A DNA stretch of 64,000 bases from Loxodes magnus (Eukaryota; Ciliophora; Karyorelictea; Loxodida; Loxodidae), in contig CAMPDV010001292.1 in assembly GCA_946699065.1 (NCBI GenBank), forward strand, positions 1-64,000, written 5' to 3'. Numbering within the stretch: the first letter of the stretch is position 1; each line of letters begins with the position of its first letter. The notes beneath the pieces were generated by a model. It searched no databases. It saw only the letters and a list, made by a program, of their open reading frames with translations, and was not told the origin of the DNA. The position numbers and the translations under genes are program-made. Shown here one piece after another: positions 35,808 to 52,500 of this stretch.

Positions 35808-38267
35808 TCATACAGAATTTGTGTGACCACTCATGGTCTTATAGGTACCTGTCTTGACGTCCCATAGTCTCACCGTCTCATCTCAACTTCCCGATACGAT
35901 GAACTCTGAATCACTGGATATAGCCACAGCATATACATCACAAGTGTGACCACTCATGGTCTTACAGGTACCTGTCTTGACGTCCCATAGTCTCACCGTC
36001 TTATCATCACTTCCCGATACGATGAACTCTGAATCACTGGATATAGCCACAGATAATACAGAATCAGTGTGACCACTCATGGTCTTACAGGTACCTGTCT
36101 TGACGTCCCATAGTCTCACCGTATTATCTCAACTTCCCGATACGATGAACTCTGAATCACTGGATATAGCCACAGATAATACATAACTAGTGTGACCACT
36201 CATGGTCTTACAGGTACCTGTCTTGACGTTCCATAGTCTCACCGTCTCATCTCAACTTCCCGATACGATGAACTCTGAATCACTGGATATAGCCACAGCA
36301 TATACATAATCTGTGTGACAACTCATGGTCTTACAGTACCTGTCTTGATGTTCCATAGTCTCACCGTCTCATCTCTACTTCCCGATACGATGAACTCTGA
36401 ATCACTGGATATAGCCACAGATAATACATAATGTGTCTGACCACTCATGGTCTTACAGGTACCTGTCTTGACGTCCCATAGTCTCACCGTATAATCTGCA
36501 CTTCCCGATACGATGAACTCTGAATCACTGGATATAGCCAAAGATCATACAGAATTTGTGTGACCACTCATGGTCTTACAGGTACCTGTCTTGACGTCCC
36601 ATAGTCTCACCGTCTCATCTCAACTTCCCGATACGATGAACTCTGAATCACTGGATATAGCCACAGCATATACATAATCTGTGTGACAACTCATGGTCTT
36701 ACAGTACCTGTCTTGACGTTCCATAGTCTCACCGTATTATCTCTACTTCCCGATACGATGAACTCTGAATCACTGGATATAGCCACAGATCTTACAGAAT
36801 CTGTGTGAGCACTCATGGTTTTATAGGTACCTGTCTTGACGTTCCATAGTCTCACCGTCTTATCATCACTTCCCGATACGATGAACTCTGAATCACTGGA
36901 TATAGCCACAGATAATACAGAATCAGTGTGACCACTCATGGTCTTACAGGTACCTGTCTTGACGTCCCATAGTCTCACCGTCTTATCATCACTTCCCGAT
37001 ACGATGAACTCTGAATCACTGGATATAGCCACAGATCTTACATAACTAGTGTGACCACTCATGGTCTTACAGGTACCTGTCTTGACGTCCCATAGTCTCA
37101 CCGTATTATCTCAACTTCCCGATACGATGAACTCTGAATCACTGGATATAGCCACAGATCATACAGAATTTGTGTGACCACTCATGGTCTTACAGGTACC
37201 TGTCTTGACGTCCCATAGTCTCACCGTCTCATCTCAACTTCCCGATACGATGAACTCTGAATCACTGGATATAGCCACAGCATATACATAATCTGTGTGA
37301 CAACTCATGGTCTTACAGTACCTGTCTTGATGTTCCATAGTCTCACCGTATTATCTCTACTTCCCGATACGATGAACTCTGAATCACTGGATATAGCCAC
37401 AGATAATACATAATGTGTCTGACCACTCATGGTCTTACAGGTACCTGTCTTGACGTCCCATAGTCTCACCGTATAATCTGCACTTCCCGATACGATGAAC
37501 TCTGAATCACTGGATATAGCCACAGCATATACATCACAAGTGTGACCACTCATGGTCTTACAGGTACCTGTCTTGACGTTCCATAGTCTCACCGTCTCAT
37601 CTCTACTTCCCGATACGATGAACTCTGAATCACTGGATATAGCCACAGATAATACATAATGTGTCTGACCACTCATGGTCTTACAGGTACCTGTCTTGAC
37701 GTTCCATAGTCTCACCGTATTATCTCAACTTCCCGATACGATGAACTCTGAATCACTGGATATAGCCACAGATCATACAGAATTTGTGTGACCACTCATG
37801 GTCTTACAGGTACCTGTCTTGACGTCCCATAGTCTCACCGTCTCATCTCTACTTCCCGATACGATGAACTCTGAATCACTGGATATAGCCAAAGATCATA
37901 CAGAATTTGTGTGACCACTCATGGTCTTATAGGTACCTGTCTTGACGTTCCATAGTCTCACCGTATTATCTCTACTTCCCGATACGATGAACTCTGAATC
38001 ACTGGATATAGCCACAGATAATACAGAATTTGTGTGACCACTCATGGTCTTATAGGTACCTGTCTTGACGTTCCATAGTCTCACCGTCTCATCTCTACTT
38101 CCCGATACGATGAACTCTGAATCACTGGATATAGCCACAGATAATACATAATGTGTCTGACCACTCATGGTCTTACAGGTACCTGTCTTGACGTTCCATA
38201 GTCTCACCGTATTATCTCAACTTCCCGATACGATGAACTCTGAATCACTGGATATAGCCACAGATCA

Positions 38268-38387
<120 letters not shown>

Positions 38388-41300
38388 TCATACAGAATTT
38401 GTGTGACCACTCATGGTCTTATAGGTACCTGTCTTGACGTCCCATAGTCTCACCGTATTATCTCTACTTCCCGATACGATGAACTCTGAATCACTGGATA
38501 TAGCCACAGATCTTACAGAATCTGTGTGAGCACTCATGGTTTTATAGGTACCTGTCTTGAAGTCCCATAGTCTCACCGTCTTATCATCACTTCCCGATAC
38601 GATGAACTCTGAATCACTGGATATAGCCACAGATCTTACATAACTAGTGTGACCACTCATGGTCTTACAGGTACCTGTCTTGACGTTCCATAGTCTCACC
38701 GTATTATCTCTACTTCCCGATACGATGAACTCTGAATCACTGGATATAGCCACAGATAATACAGAATCAGTGTGACCACTCATGGTCTTACAGGTACCTG
38801 TCTTGACGTCCCATAGTCTCACCGTCTCATCTCAACTTCCCGATACGATGAACTCTGAATCACTGGATATAGCCACAGATCTTACATAACTAGTGTGACC
38901 ACTCATGGTCTTACAGGTACCTGTCTTGACGTCCCATAGTCTCACCGTATTATCTCAACTTCCCGATACGATGAACTCTGAATCACTGGATATAGCCACA
39001 GATCATACAGAATTTGTGTGACCACTCATGGTCTTACAGGTACCTGTCTTGACGTCCCATAGTCTCACCGTCTCATCTCAACTTCCCGATACGATGAACT
39101 CTGAATCACTGGATATAGCCACAGATAATACAGAATCAGTGTGACCACTCATGGTCTTACAGGTACCTGTCTTGACGTCCCATAGTCTCACCGTCTCATC
39201 TCAACTTCCCGATACGATGAACTCTGAATCACTGGATATAGCCACAGATCTTACAGAATCTGTGTGAGCACTCATGGTTTTATAGGTACCTGTCTTGAAG
39301 TCCCATAGTCTCACCGTCTCATCTCAACTTCCCGATACGATGAACTCTGAATCACTGGATATAGCCACAGATAATACATAACTAGTGTGACCACTCATGG
39401 TCTTACAGGTACCTGTCTTGACGTTCCATAGTCTCACCGTCTCATCTCAACTTCCCGATACGATGAACTCTGAATCACTGGATATAGCCACAGCATATAC
39501 ATAATCTGTGTGACAACTCATGGTCTTACAGTACCTGTCTTGATGTTCCATAGTCTCACCGTATTATCTCAACTTCCCGATACGATGAACTCTGAATCAC
39601 TGGATATAGCCACAGATAATACATAACTAGTGTGACCACTCATGGTCTTACAGGTACCTGTCTTGACGTTCCATAGTCTCACCGTCTCATCTCAACTTCC
39701 CGATACGATGAACTCTGAATCACTGGATATAGCCACAGCATATACATAATCTGTGTGACAACTCATGGTCTTACAGTACCTGTCTTGATGTTCCATAGTC
39801 TCACCGTCTCATCTCTACTTCCCGATACGATGAACTCTGAATCACTGGATATAGCCACAGATAATACATAATGTGTCTGACCACTCATGGTCTTACAGGT
39901 ACCTGTCTTGACGTCCCATAGTCTCACCGTATAATCTGCACTTCCCGATACGATGAACTCTGAATCACTGGATATAGCCAAAGATCATACAGAATTTGTG
40001 TGACCACTCATGGTCTTACAGGTACCTGTCTTGACGTCCCATAGTCTCACCGTCTTATCATCACTTCCCGATACGATGAACTCTGAATCACTGGATATAG
40101 CCACAGATCTTAAATAACTAGTGTGACCACTCATGGTCTTACAGGTACCTGTCTTGACGTCCCATAGTCTCACCGTATTATCTCAACTTCCCGATACGAT
40201 GAACTCTGAATCACTGGATATAGCCACAGATCTTACAGAATTTGTGTGACCACTCATGGTCTTATAGGTACCTGTCTTGACGTTCCATAGTCTCACCGTA
40301 TTATCTCTACTTCCCGATACGATGAACTCTGAATCACTGGATATAGCCACAGCATATACATCACAAGTGTGACCACTCATGGTTTTATAGGTACCTGTCT
40401 TGAAGTCCCATAGTCTCACCGTCTCATCTCAACTTCCCGATACGATGAACTCTGAATCACTGGATATAGCCACAGATAATACATAATGTGTCTGACCACT
40501 CATGGTCTTACAGGTACCTGTCTTGACGTCCCATAGTCTCACCGTATAATCTGCACTTCCCGATACGATGAACTCTGAATCACTGGATATAGCCACAGCA
40601 TATACATCACAAGTGTGACCACTCATGGTCTTACAGGTACCTGTCTTGACGTTCCATAGTCTCACCGTCTCATCTCTACTTCCCGATACGATGAACTCTG
40701 AATCACTGGATATAGCCACAGATCATACATCACAAGTGTGACCACTCATGGTCTTACAGGTACCTGTCTTGACGTTCCATAGTCTCACCGTCTCATCTCT
40801 ACTTCCCGATACGATGAACTCTGAATCACTGGATATAGCCACAGATCATACATCACAAGTGTGACCACTCATGGTCTTATAGGTACCTGTCTTGACGTTC
40901 CATAGTCTCACCGTATTATCTCTACTTCCCGATACGATGAACTCTGAATCACTGGATATAGCCACAGATAATACAGAATCTGTGTGACCACTCATGGTCT
41001 TATAGGTACCTGTCTTGACGTTCCATAGTCTCACCGTATTATCTCTACTTCCCGATACGATGAACTCTGAATCACTGGATATAGCCACAGATCTTACATA
41101 ACTAGTGTGACCACTCATGGTCTTACAGGTACCTGTCTTGACGTTCCATAGTCTCACCGTATTATCTCAACTTCCCGATACGATGAACTCTGAATCACTG
41201 GATATAGCCACAGATCATACATCACAAGTGTGACCACTCATGGTCTTATAGGTACCTGTCTTGACGTTCCATAGTCTCACCGTCTTATCATCACTTCCCG

Positions 41301-41709
41301 ATACGATGAACTCTGAATCACTGGATATAGCCACAGATCATACAGAATTTGTGTGACCACTCATGGTCTTATAGGTACCTGTCTTGACGTCCCATAGTCT
41401 CACCGTATTATCTCTACTTCCCGATACGATGAACTCTGAATCACTGGATATAGCCACAGATAATACAGAATCAGTGTGACCACTCATGGTCTTACAGGTA
41501 CCTGTCTTGACGTCCCATAGTCTCACCGTCTCATCTCAACTTCCCGATACGATGAACTCTGAATCACTGGATATAGCCACAGATCTTACATAACTAGTGT
41601 GACCACTCATGGTCTTACAGGTACCTGTCTTGACGTTCCATAGTCTCACCGTATTATCTCAACTTCCCGATACGATGAACTCTGAATCACTGGATATAGC
41701 CACAGATCA

Positions 41710-41829
<120 letters not shown>

Positions 41830-43599
41830 TCATACAGAATTTGTGTGACCACTCATGGTCTTATAGGTACCTGTCTTGACGTCCCATAGTCTCACCGTCT
41901 CATCTCAACTTCCCGATACGATGAACTCTGAATCACTGGATATAGCCACAGATCTTACATAACTAGTGTGACCACTCATGGTCTTACAGGTACCTGTCTT
42001 GACGTTCCATAGTCTCACCGTATTATCTCAACTTCCCGATACGATGAACTCTGAATCACTGGATATAGCCACAGATAATACGTAATTAGTGTGACCACTC
42101 ATGGTCTTACAGGTACCTGTCTTGACGTCCCATAGTCTCACCGTCTCATCTCAACTTCCCGATACGATGAACTCTGAATCACTGGATATAGCCACAGATC
42201 TTACATAACTAGTGTGACCACTCATGGTCTTACAGGTACCTGTCTTGACGTTCCATAGTCTCACCGTATTATCTCAACTTCCCGATACGATGAACTCTGA
42301 ATCACTGGATATAGCCACAGCATATACATCACAAGTGTGACCACTCATGGTCTTACAGGTACCTGTCTTGACGTCCCATAGTCTCACCGTCTCATCTCTA
42401 CTTCCCGATACGATGAACTCTGAATCACTGGATATAGCCAAAGATCATACAGAATTTGTGTGACCACTCATGGTCTTATAGGTACCTGTCTTGACGTTCC
42501 ATAGTCTCACCGTATTATCTCTACTTCCCGATACGATGAACTCTGAATCACTGGATATAGCCACAGATAATACAGAATCAGTGTGACCACTCATGGTCTT
42601 ACAGGTACCTGTCTTGACGTCCCATAGTCTCACCGTCTCATCTCAACTTCCCGATACGATGAACTCTGAATCACTGGATATAGCCACAGCATATACATAA
42701 TCTGTGTGACAACTCATGGTCTTACAGTACCTGTCTTGATGTTCCATAGTCTCACCGTATTATCTCTACTTCCCGATACGATGAACTCTGAATCACTGGA
42801 TATAGCCACAGATAATACATAATGTGTCTGACCACTCATGGTCTTACAGGTACCTGTCTTGACGTCCCATAGTCTCACCGTCTCATCTCTACTTCCCGAT
42901 ACGATGAACTCTGAATCACTGGATATAGCCACAGATCATAAATAACTAGTGTGACCACTCATGGTCTTATAGGTACCTGTCTTGACGTCCCATAGTCTCA
43001 CCGTATAATCTGCACTTCCCGATACGATGAACTCTGAATCACTGGATATAGCCACAGATAATACATAACTAGTGTGACCACTCATGGTCTTACAGGTACC
43101 TGTCTTGACGTTCCATAGTCTCACCGTCTCATCTCTACTTCCCGATACGATGAACTCTGAATCACTGGATATAGCCACAGATCATACATCACAAGTGTGA
43201 GCACTCATGGTCTTACAGGTACCTGTCTTGACGTCCCATAGTCTCACCGTCTTATCATCACTTCCCGATACGATGAACTCTGAATCACTGGATATAGCCA
43301 CAGATCTTACAGAATTTGTGTGACCACTCATGGTCTTATAGGTACCTGTCTTGACGTTCCATAGTCTCACCGTATTATCTCTACTTCCCGATACGATGAA
43401 CTCTGAATCACTGGATATAGCCACAGCATATACATCACAAGTGTGACCACTCATGGTTTTATAGGTACCTGTCTTGAAGTCCCATAGTCTCACCGTCTCA
43501 TCTCAACTTCCCGATACGATGAACTCTGAATCACTGGATATAGCCAAAGATCATACAGAATTTGTGTGACCACTCATGGTCTTATAGGTACCTGTCTTG

Positions 43600-46500
43600 A
43601 CGTTCCATAGTCTCACCGTATTATCTCTACTTCCCGATACGATGAACTCTGAATCACTGGATATAGCCACAGATCTTACAGAATCTGTGTGAGCACTCAT
43701 GGTTTTATAGGTACCTGTCTTGAAGTCCCATAGTCTCACCGTCTCATCTCAACTTCCCGATACGATGAACTCTGAATCACTGGATATAGCCACAGCATAT
43801 ACATCACAAGTGTGACCACTCATGGTCTTACAGGTACCTGTCTTGACGTCCCATAGTCTCACCGTCTCATCTCAACTTCCCGATACGATGAACTCTGAAT
43901 CACTGGATATAGCCACAGATAATACAGAATCAGTGTGACCACTCATGGTCTTACAGGTACCTGTCTTGACGTTCCATAGTCTCACCGTATTATCTCAACT
44001 TCCCGATACGATGAACTCTGAATCACTGGATATAGCCACAGATAATACGTAATTAGTGTGACCACTCATGGTCTTACAGGTACCTGTCTTGACGTCCCAT
44101 AGTCTCACCGTCTCATCTCTACTTCCCGATACGATGAACTCTGAATCACTGGATATAGCCAAAGATCATACAGAATTTGTGTGACCACTCATGGTCTTAC
44201 AGGTACCTGTCTTGACGTCCCATAGTCTCACCGTCTCATCTCTACTTCCCGATACGATGAACTCTGAATCACTGGATATAGCCACAGCATATACATAATC
44301 TGTGTGACAACTCATGGTCTTACAGTACCTGTCTTGATGTTCCATAGTCTCACCGTATTATCTCTACTTCCCGATACGATGAACTCTGAATCACTGGATA
44401 TAGCCACAGATCATACAGAATTTGTGTGACCACTCATGGTCTTACAGGTACCTGTCTTGATGTTCCATAGTCTCACCGTATTATCTCTACTTCCCGATAC
44501 GATGAACTCTGAATCACTGGATATAGCCACAGCATATACATCACAAGTGTGACCACTCATGGTCTTACAGGTACCTGTCTTGACGTCCCATAGTCTCACC
44601 GTCTCATCTCAACTTCCCGATACGATGAACTCTGAATCACTGGATATAGCCACAGATCTTACATAACTAGTGTGACCACTCATGGTCTTACAGGTACCTG
44701 TCTTGACGTTCCATAGTCTCACCGTATTATCTCAACTTCCCGATACGATGAACTCTGAATCACTGGATATAGCCACAGATCATACAGAATTTGTGTGACC
44801 ACTCATGGTCTTACAGGTACCTGTCTTGACGTCCCATAGTCTCACCGTCTCATCTCTACTTCCCGATACGATGAACTCTGAATCACTGGATATAGCCAAA
44901 GATCATACAGAATTTGTGTGACCACTCATGGTCTTACAGGTACCTGTCTTGACGTCCCATAGTCTCACCGTCTCATCTCTACTTCCCGATACGATGAACT
45001 CTGAATCACTGGATATAGCCACAGATCTTACATAACTAGTGTGACCACTCATGGTCTTACAGGTACCTGTCTTGACGTTCCATAGTCTCACCGTCTCATC
45101 TCAACTTCCCGATACGATGAACTCTGAATCACTGGATATAGCCACAGATAATACAGAATTTGTGTGACCACTCATGGTCTTACAGGTACCTGTCTTGACG
45201 TCCCATAGTCTCACCGTCTTATCATCACTTCCCGATACGATGAACTCTGAATCACTGGATATAGCCACAGATCTTACAGAATTTGTGTGACCACTCATGG
45301 TCTTACAGGTACCTGTCTTGACGTCCCATAGTCTCACCGTCTCATCTCTACTTCCCGATACGATGAACTCTGAATCACTGGATATAGCCACAGATCTTAC
45401 AGAATTTGTGTGACCACTCATGGTCTTATAGGTACCTGTCTTGACGTTCCATAGTCTCACCGTATTATCTCTACTTCCCGATACGATGAACTCTGAATCA
45501 CTGGATATAGCCACAGATCTTACAGAATCTGTGTGAGCACTCATGGTTTTATAGGTACCTGTCTTGAAGTCCCATAGTCTCACCGTCTCATCTCAACTTC
45601 CCGATACGATGAACTCTGAATCACTGGATATAGCCACAGCATATACATCACAAGTGTGACCACTCATGGTCTTACAGGTACCTGTCTTGACGTCCCATAG
45701 TCTCACCGTCTTATCATCACTTCCCGATACGATGAACTCTGAATCACTGGATATAGCCACAGATAATACAGAATCAGTGTGACCACTCATGGTCTTACAG
45801 GTACCTGTCTTGACGTCCCATAGTCTCACCGTATTATCTCAACTTCCCGATACGATGAACTCTGAATCACTGGATATAGCCACAGATAATACATCACAAG
45901 TGTGACCACTCATGGTTTTATAGGTACCTGTCTTGAAGTCCCATAGTCTCACCGTCTCATCTCAACTTCCCGATACGATGAACTCTGAATCACTGGATAT
46001 AGCCAAAGATCATACAGAATTTGTGTGACCACTCATGGTCTTATAGGTACCTGTCTTGACGTTCCATAGTCTCACCGTATTATCTCTACTTCCCGATACG
46101 ATGAACTCTGAATCACTGGATATAGCCACAGATAATACATAATGTGTCTGACCACTCATGGTCTTACAGGTACCTGTCTTGACGTCCCATAGTCTCACCG
46201 TATAATCTGCACTTCCCGATACGATGAACTCTGAATCACTGGATATAGCCACAGCATATACATCACAAGTGTGACCACTCATGGTCTTATAGGTACCTGT
46301 CTTGACGTTCCATAGTCTCACCGTATTATCTCTACTTCCCGATACGATGAACTCTGAATCACTGGATATAGCCACAGATCTTACATAACTAGTGTGACCA
46401 CTCATGGTCTTACAGGTACCTGTCTTGACGTTCCATAGTCTCACCGTATTATCTCAACTTCCCGATACGATGAACTCTGAATCACTGGATATAGCCACAG

Positions 46501-49500
46501 ATCATACAGAATTTGTGTGACCACTCATGGTCTTACAGGTACCTGTCTTGACGTCCCATAGTCTCACCGTCTTATCATCACTTCCCGATACGATGAACTC
46601 TGAATCACTGGATATAGCCACAGATCTTACAGAATTTGTGTGACCACTCATGGTCTTATAGGTACCTGTCTTGACGTTCCATAGTCTCACCGTATTATCT
46701 CTACTTCCCGATACGATGAACTCTGAATCACTGGATATAGCCACAGATCTTACAGAATCTGTGTGAGCACTCATGGTTTTATAGGTACCTGTCTTGAAGT
46801 CCCATAGTCTCACCGTCTCATCTCAACTTCCCGATACGATGAACTCTGAATCACTGGATATAGCCACAGCATATACATCACAAGTGTGACCACTCATGGT
46901 CTTACAGGTACCTGTCTTGACGTTCCATAGTCTCACCGTATTATCTCTACTTCCCGATACGATGAACTCTGAATCACTGGATATAGCCACAGATGATACA
47001 TAACTAGTGTGACCACTCATGGTCTTACAGGTACCTGTCTTGACGTCCCATAGTCTCACCGTATAATCTGCACTTCCCGATACGATGAACTCTGAATCAC
47101 TGGATATAGCCACAGCATATACATCACAAGTGTGACCACTCATGGTCTTACAGGTACCTGTCTTGACGTTCCATAGTCTCACCGTCTCATCTCTACTTCC
47201 CGATACGATGAACTCTGAATCACTGGATATAGCCACAGATCATACATCACAAGTGTGACCACTCATGGTCTTATAGGTACCTGTCTTGACGTTCCATAGT
47301 CTCACCGTATTATCTCTACTTCCCGATACGATGAACTCTGAATCACTGGATATAGCCACAGATAATACAGAATCTGTGTGACCACTCATGGTCTTATAGG
47401 TACCTGTCTTGACGTTCCATAGTCTCACCGTATTATCTCTACTTCCCGATACGATGAACTCTGAATCACTGGATATAGCCACAGATCTTACATAACTAGT
47501 GTGACCACTCATGGTCTTACAGGTACCTGTCTTGACGTCCCATAGTCTCACCGTATAATCATGACTTCCCGATACGATGAACTCTGAATCACTGGATATA
47601 GCCACAGATCATACAGAATTTGTGTGACCACTCATGGTCTTACAGGTACCTGTCTTGACGTCCCATAGTCTCACCGTCTTATCATCACTTCCCGATACGA
47701 TGAACTCTGAATCACTGGATATAGCCACAGATAATACAGAATCAGTGTGACCACTCATGGTCTTACAGGTACCTGTCTTGACGTCCCATAGTCTCACCGT
47801 CTTATCATCACTTCCCGATACGATGAACTCTGAATCACTGGATATAGCCACAGATAATACAGAATCAGTGTGACCACTCATGGTCTTACAGGTACCTGTC
47901 TTGACGTCCCATAGTCTCACCGTATTATCTATACTTCCCGATACGATGAACTCTGAATCACTGGATATAGCCACAGATAATACATAACTAGTGTGACCAC
48001 TCATGGTCTTACAGGTACCTGTCTTGACGTCCCATAGTCTCACCGTCTTATCATCACTTCCCGATACGATGAACTCTGAATCACTGGATATAGCCACAGC
48101 ATATACATCACAAGTGTGACCACTCATGGTCTTACAGGTACCTGTCTTGACGTCCCATAGTCTCACCGTCTCATCTCAACTTCCCGATACGATGAACTCT
48201 GAATCACTGGATATAGCCACAGATAATACAGAATGTGTCTGACCACTCATGGTCTTACAGGTACCTGTCTTGACGTTCCATAGTCTCACCGTATAATCTG
48301 CACTTCCCGATACGATGAACTCTGAATCACTGGATATAGCCACAGCATATACATCACAAGTGTGACCACTCATGGTCTTATAGGTACCTGTCTTGACGTT
48401 CCATAGTCTCACCGTATTATCTCTACTTCCCGATACGATGAACTCTGAATCACTGGATATAGCCACAGATAATACAGAATCTGTGTGACCACTCATGGTC
48501 TTATAGGTACCTGTCTTGACGTTCCATAGTCTCACCGTATTATCTCTACTTCCCGATACGATGAACTCTGAATCACTGGATATAGCCACAGATCTTACAG
48601 AATCTGTGTGAGCACTCATGGTTTTATAGGTACCTGTCTTGAAGTCCCATAGTCTCACCGTCTCATCTCAACTTCCCGATACGATGAACTCTGAATCACT
48701 GGATATAGCCACAGCATATACATCACAAGTGTGACCACTCATGGTCTTACAGGTACCTGTCTTGACGTCCCATAGTCTCACCGTCTCATCTCAACTTCCC
48801 GATACGATGAACTCTGAATCACTGGATATAGCCACAGATAATACAGAATCAGTGTGACCACTCATGGTCTTACAGGTACCTGTCTTGACGTTCCATAGTC
48901 TCACCGTATTATCTCAACTTCCCGATACGATGAACTCTGAATCACTGGATATAGCCACAGATAATACGTAATTAGTGTGACCACTCATGGTCTTACAGGT
49001 ACCTGTCTTGACGTCCCATAGTCTCACCGTCTCATCTCTACTTCCCGATACGATGAACTCTGAATCACTGGATATAGCCAAAGATCATACAGAATTTGTG
49101 TGACCACTCATGGTCTTACAGGTACCTGTCTTGACGTCCCATAGTCTCACCGTCTCATCTCTACTTCCCGATACGATGAACTCTGAATCACTGGATATAG
49201 CCACAGCATATACATAATCTGTGTGACAACTCATGGTCTTACAGTACCTGTCTTGATGTTCCATAGTCTCACCGTATTATCTCTACTTCCCGATACGATG
49301 AACTCTGAATCACTGGATATAGCCACAGATAATACATAATGTGTCTGACCACTCATGGTCTTACAGGTACCTGTCTTGACGTCCCATAGTCTCACCGTAT
49401 AATCTGCACTTCCCGATACGATGAACTCTGAATCACTGGATATAGCCACAGCATATACATCACAAGTGTGACCACTCATGGTCTTACAGGTACCTGTCTT

Positions 49501-52500
49501 GACGTCCCATAGTCTCACCGTCTCATCTCAACTTCCCGATACGATGAACTCTGAATCACTGGATATAGCCACAGATCTTACATAACTAGTGTGACCACTC
49601 ATGGTCTTACAGGTACCTGTCTTGACGTTCCATAGTCTCACCGTATTATCTCAACTTCCCGATACGATGAACTCTGAATCACTGGATATAGCCACAGATC
49701 ATACAGAATTTGTGTGACCACTCATGGTCTTACAGGTACCTGTCTTGACGTCCCATAGTCTCACCGTATAATCTGCACTTCCCGATACGATGAACTCTGA
49801 ATCACTGGATATAGCCAAAGATCATACAGAATTTGTGTGACCACTCATGGTCTTACAGGTACCTGTCTTGACGTCCCATAGTCTCACCGTATTATCTCAA
49901 CTTCCCGATACGATGAACTCTGAATCACTGGATATAGCCACAGATCTTACATAACTAGTGTGACCACTCATGGTCTTACAGGTACCTGTCTTGACGTTCC
50001 ATAGTCTCACCGTCTCATCTCAACTTCCCGATACGATGAACTCTGAATCACTGGATATAGCCACAGATAATACAGAATTTGTGTGACCACTCATGGTCTT
50101 ACAGGTACCTGTCTTGACGTCCCATAGTCTCACCGTCTTATCATCACTTCCCGATACGATGAACTCTGAATCACTGGATATAGCCACAGATCTTACAGAA
50201 TTTGTGTGACCACTCATGGTCTTACAGGTACCTGTCTTGACGTCCCATAGTCTCACCGTCTCATCTCTACTTCCCGATACGATGAACTCTGAATCACTGG
50301 ATATAGCCACAGATCTTACAGAATTTGTGTGACCACTCATGGTCTTATAGGTACCTGTCTTGACGTTCCATAGTCTCACCGTATTATCTCTACTTCCCGA
50401 TACGATGAACTCTGAATCACTGGATATAGCCACAGATCTTACAGAATCTGTGTGAGCACTCATGGTTTTATAGGTACCTGTCTTGAAGTCCCATAGTCTC
50501 ACCGTCTCATCTCAACTTCCCGATACGATGAACTCTGAATCACTGGATATAGCCACAGCATATACATCACAAGTGTGACCACTCATGGTCTTACAGGTAC
50601 CTGTCTTGACGTCCCATAGTCTCACCGTCTTATCATCACTTCCCGATACGATGAACTCTGAATCACTGGATATAGCCACAGATAATACAGAATCAGTGTG
50701 ACCACTCATGGTCTTACAGGTACCTGTCTTGACGTCCCATAGTCTCACCGTATTATCTCAACTTCCCGATACGATGAACTCTGAATCACTGGATATAGCC
50801 ACAGATAATACATCACAAGTGTGACCACTCATGGTTTTATAGGTACCTGTCTTGAAGTCCCATAGTCTCACCGTCTCATCTCAACTTCCCGATACGATGA
50901 ACTCTGAATCACTGGATATAGCCAAAGATCATACAGAATTTGTGTGACCACTCATGGTCTTATAGGTACCTGTCTTGACGTTCCATAGTCTCACCGTATT
51001 ATCTCTACTTCCCGATACGATGAACTCTGAATCACTGGATATAGCCACAGATAATACATAATGTGTCTGACCACTCATGGTCTTACAGGTACCTGTCTTG
51101 ACGTCCCATAGTCTCACCGTATAATCTGCACTTCCCGATACGATGAACTCTGAATCACTGGATATAGCCACAGCATATACATCACAAGTGTGACCACTCA
51201 TGGTCTTATAGGTACCTGTCTTGACGTTCCATAGTCTCACCGTATTATCTCTACTTCCCGATACGATGAACTCTGAATCACTGGATATAGCCACAGATCT
51301 TACATAACTAGTGTGACCACTCATGGTCTTACAGGTACCTGTCTTGACGTTCCATAGTCTCACCGTATTATCTCAACTTCCCGATACGATGAACTCTGAA
51401 TCACTGGATATAGCCACAGATCATACAGAATTTGTGTGACCACTCATGGTCTTACAGGTACCTGTCTTGACGTCCCATAGTCTCACCGTCTTATCATCAC
51501 TTCCCGATACGATGAACTCTGAATCACTGGATATAGCCACAGATCTTACAGAATTTGTGTGACCACTCATGGTCTTATAGGTACCTGTCTTGACGTCCCA
51601 TAGTCTCACCGTATTATCTCTACTTCCCGATACGATGAACTCTGAATCACTGGATATAGCCACAGATGATACATAACTAGTGTGACCACTCATGGTCTTA
51701 CAGGTACCTGTCTTGACGTTCCATAGTCTCACCGTCTCATCTCAACTTCCCGATACGATGAACTCTGAATCACTGGATATAGCCACAGCATATACATAAT
51801 CTGTGTGACAACTCATGGTCTTACAGTACCTGTCTTGATGTTCCATAGTCTCACCGTATTATCTCTACTTCCCGATACGATGAACTCTGAATCACTGGAT
51901 ATAGCCACAGATGATACATAACTAGTGTGACCACTCATGGTCTTACAGGTACCTGTCTTGACGTCCCATAGTCTCACCGTATAATCTGCACTTCCCGATA
52001 CGATGAACTCTGAATCACTGGATATAGCCACAGCATATACATCACAAGTGTGACCACTCATGGTCTTACAGGTACCTGTCTTGACGTTCCATAGTCTCAC
52101 CGTCTCATCTCTACTTCCCGATACGATCAACTCTGAATCACTGGATATAGCCACAGATCATACATCACAAGTGTGACCACTCATGGTCTTATAGGTACCT
52201 GTCTTGACGTTCCATAGTCTCACCGTATTATCTCTACTTCCCGATACGATGAACTCTGAATCACTGGATATAGCCACAGATAATACAGAATCTGTGTGAC
52301 CACTCATGGTCTTATAGGTACCTGTCTTGACGTTCCATAGTCTCACCGTATTATCTCTACTTCCCGATACGATGAACTCTGAATCACTGGATATAGCCAC
52401 AGATCTTACATAACTAGTGTGACCACTCATGGTCTTATAGGTACCTGTCTTGACGTTCCATAGTCTCACCGTATTATCTCAACTTCCCGATACGATGAAC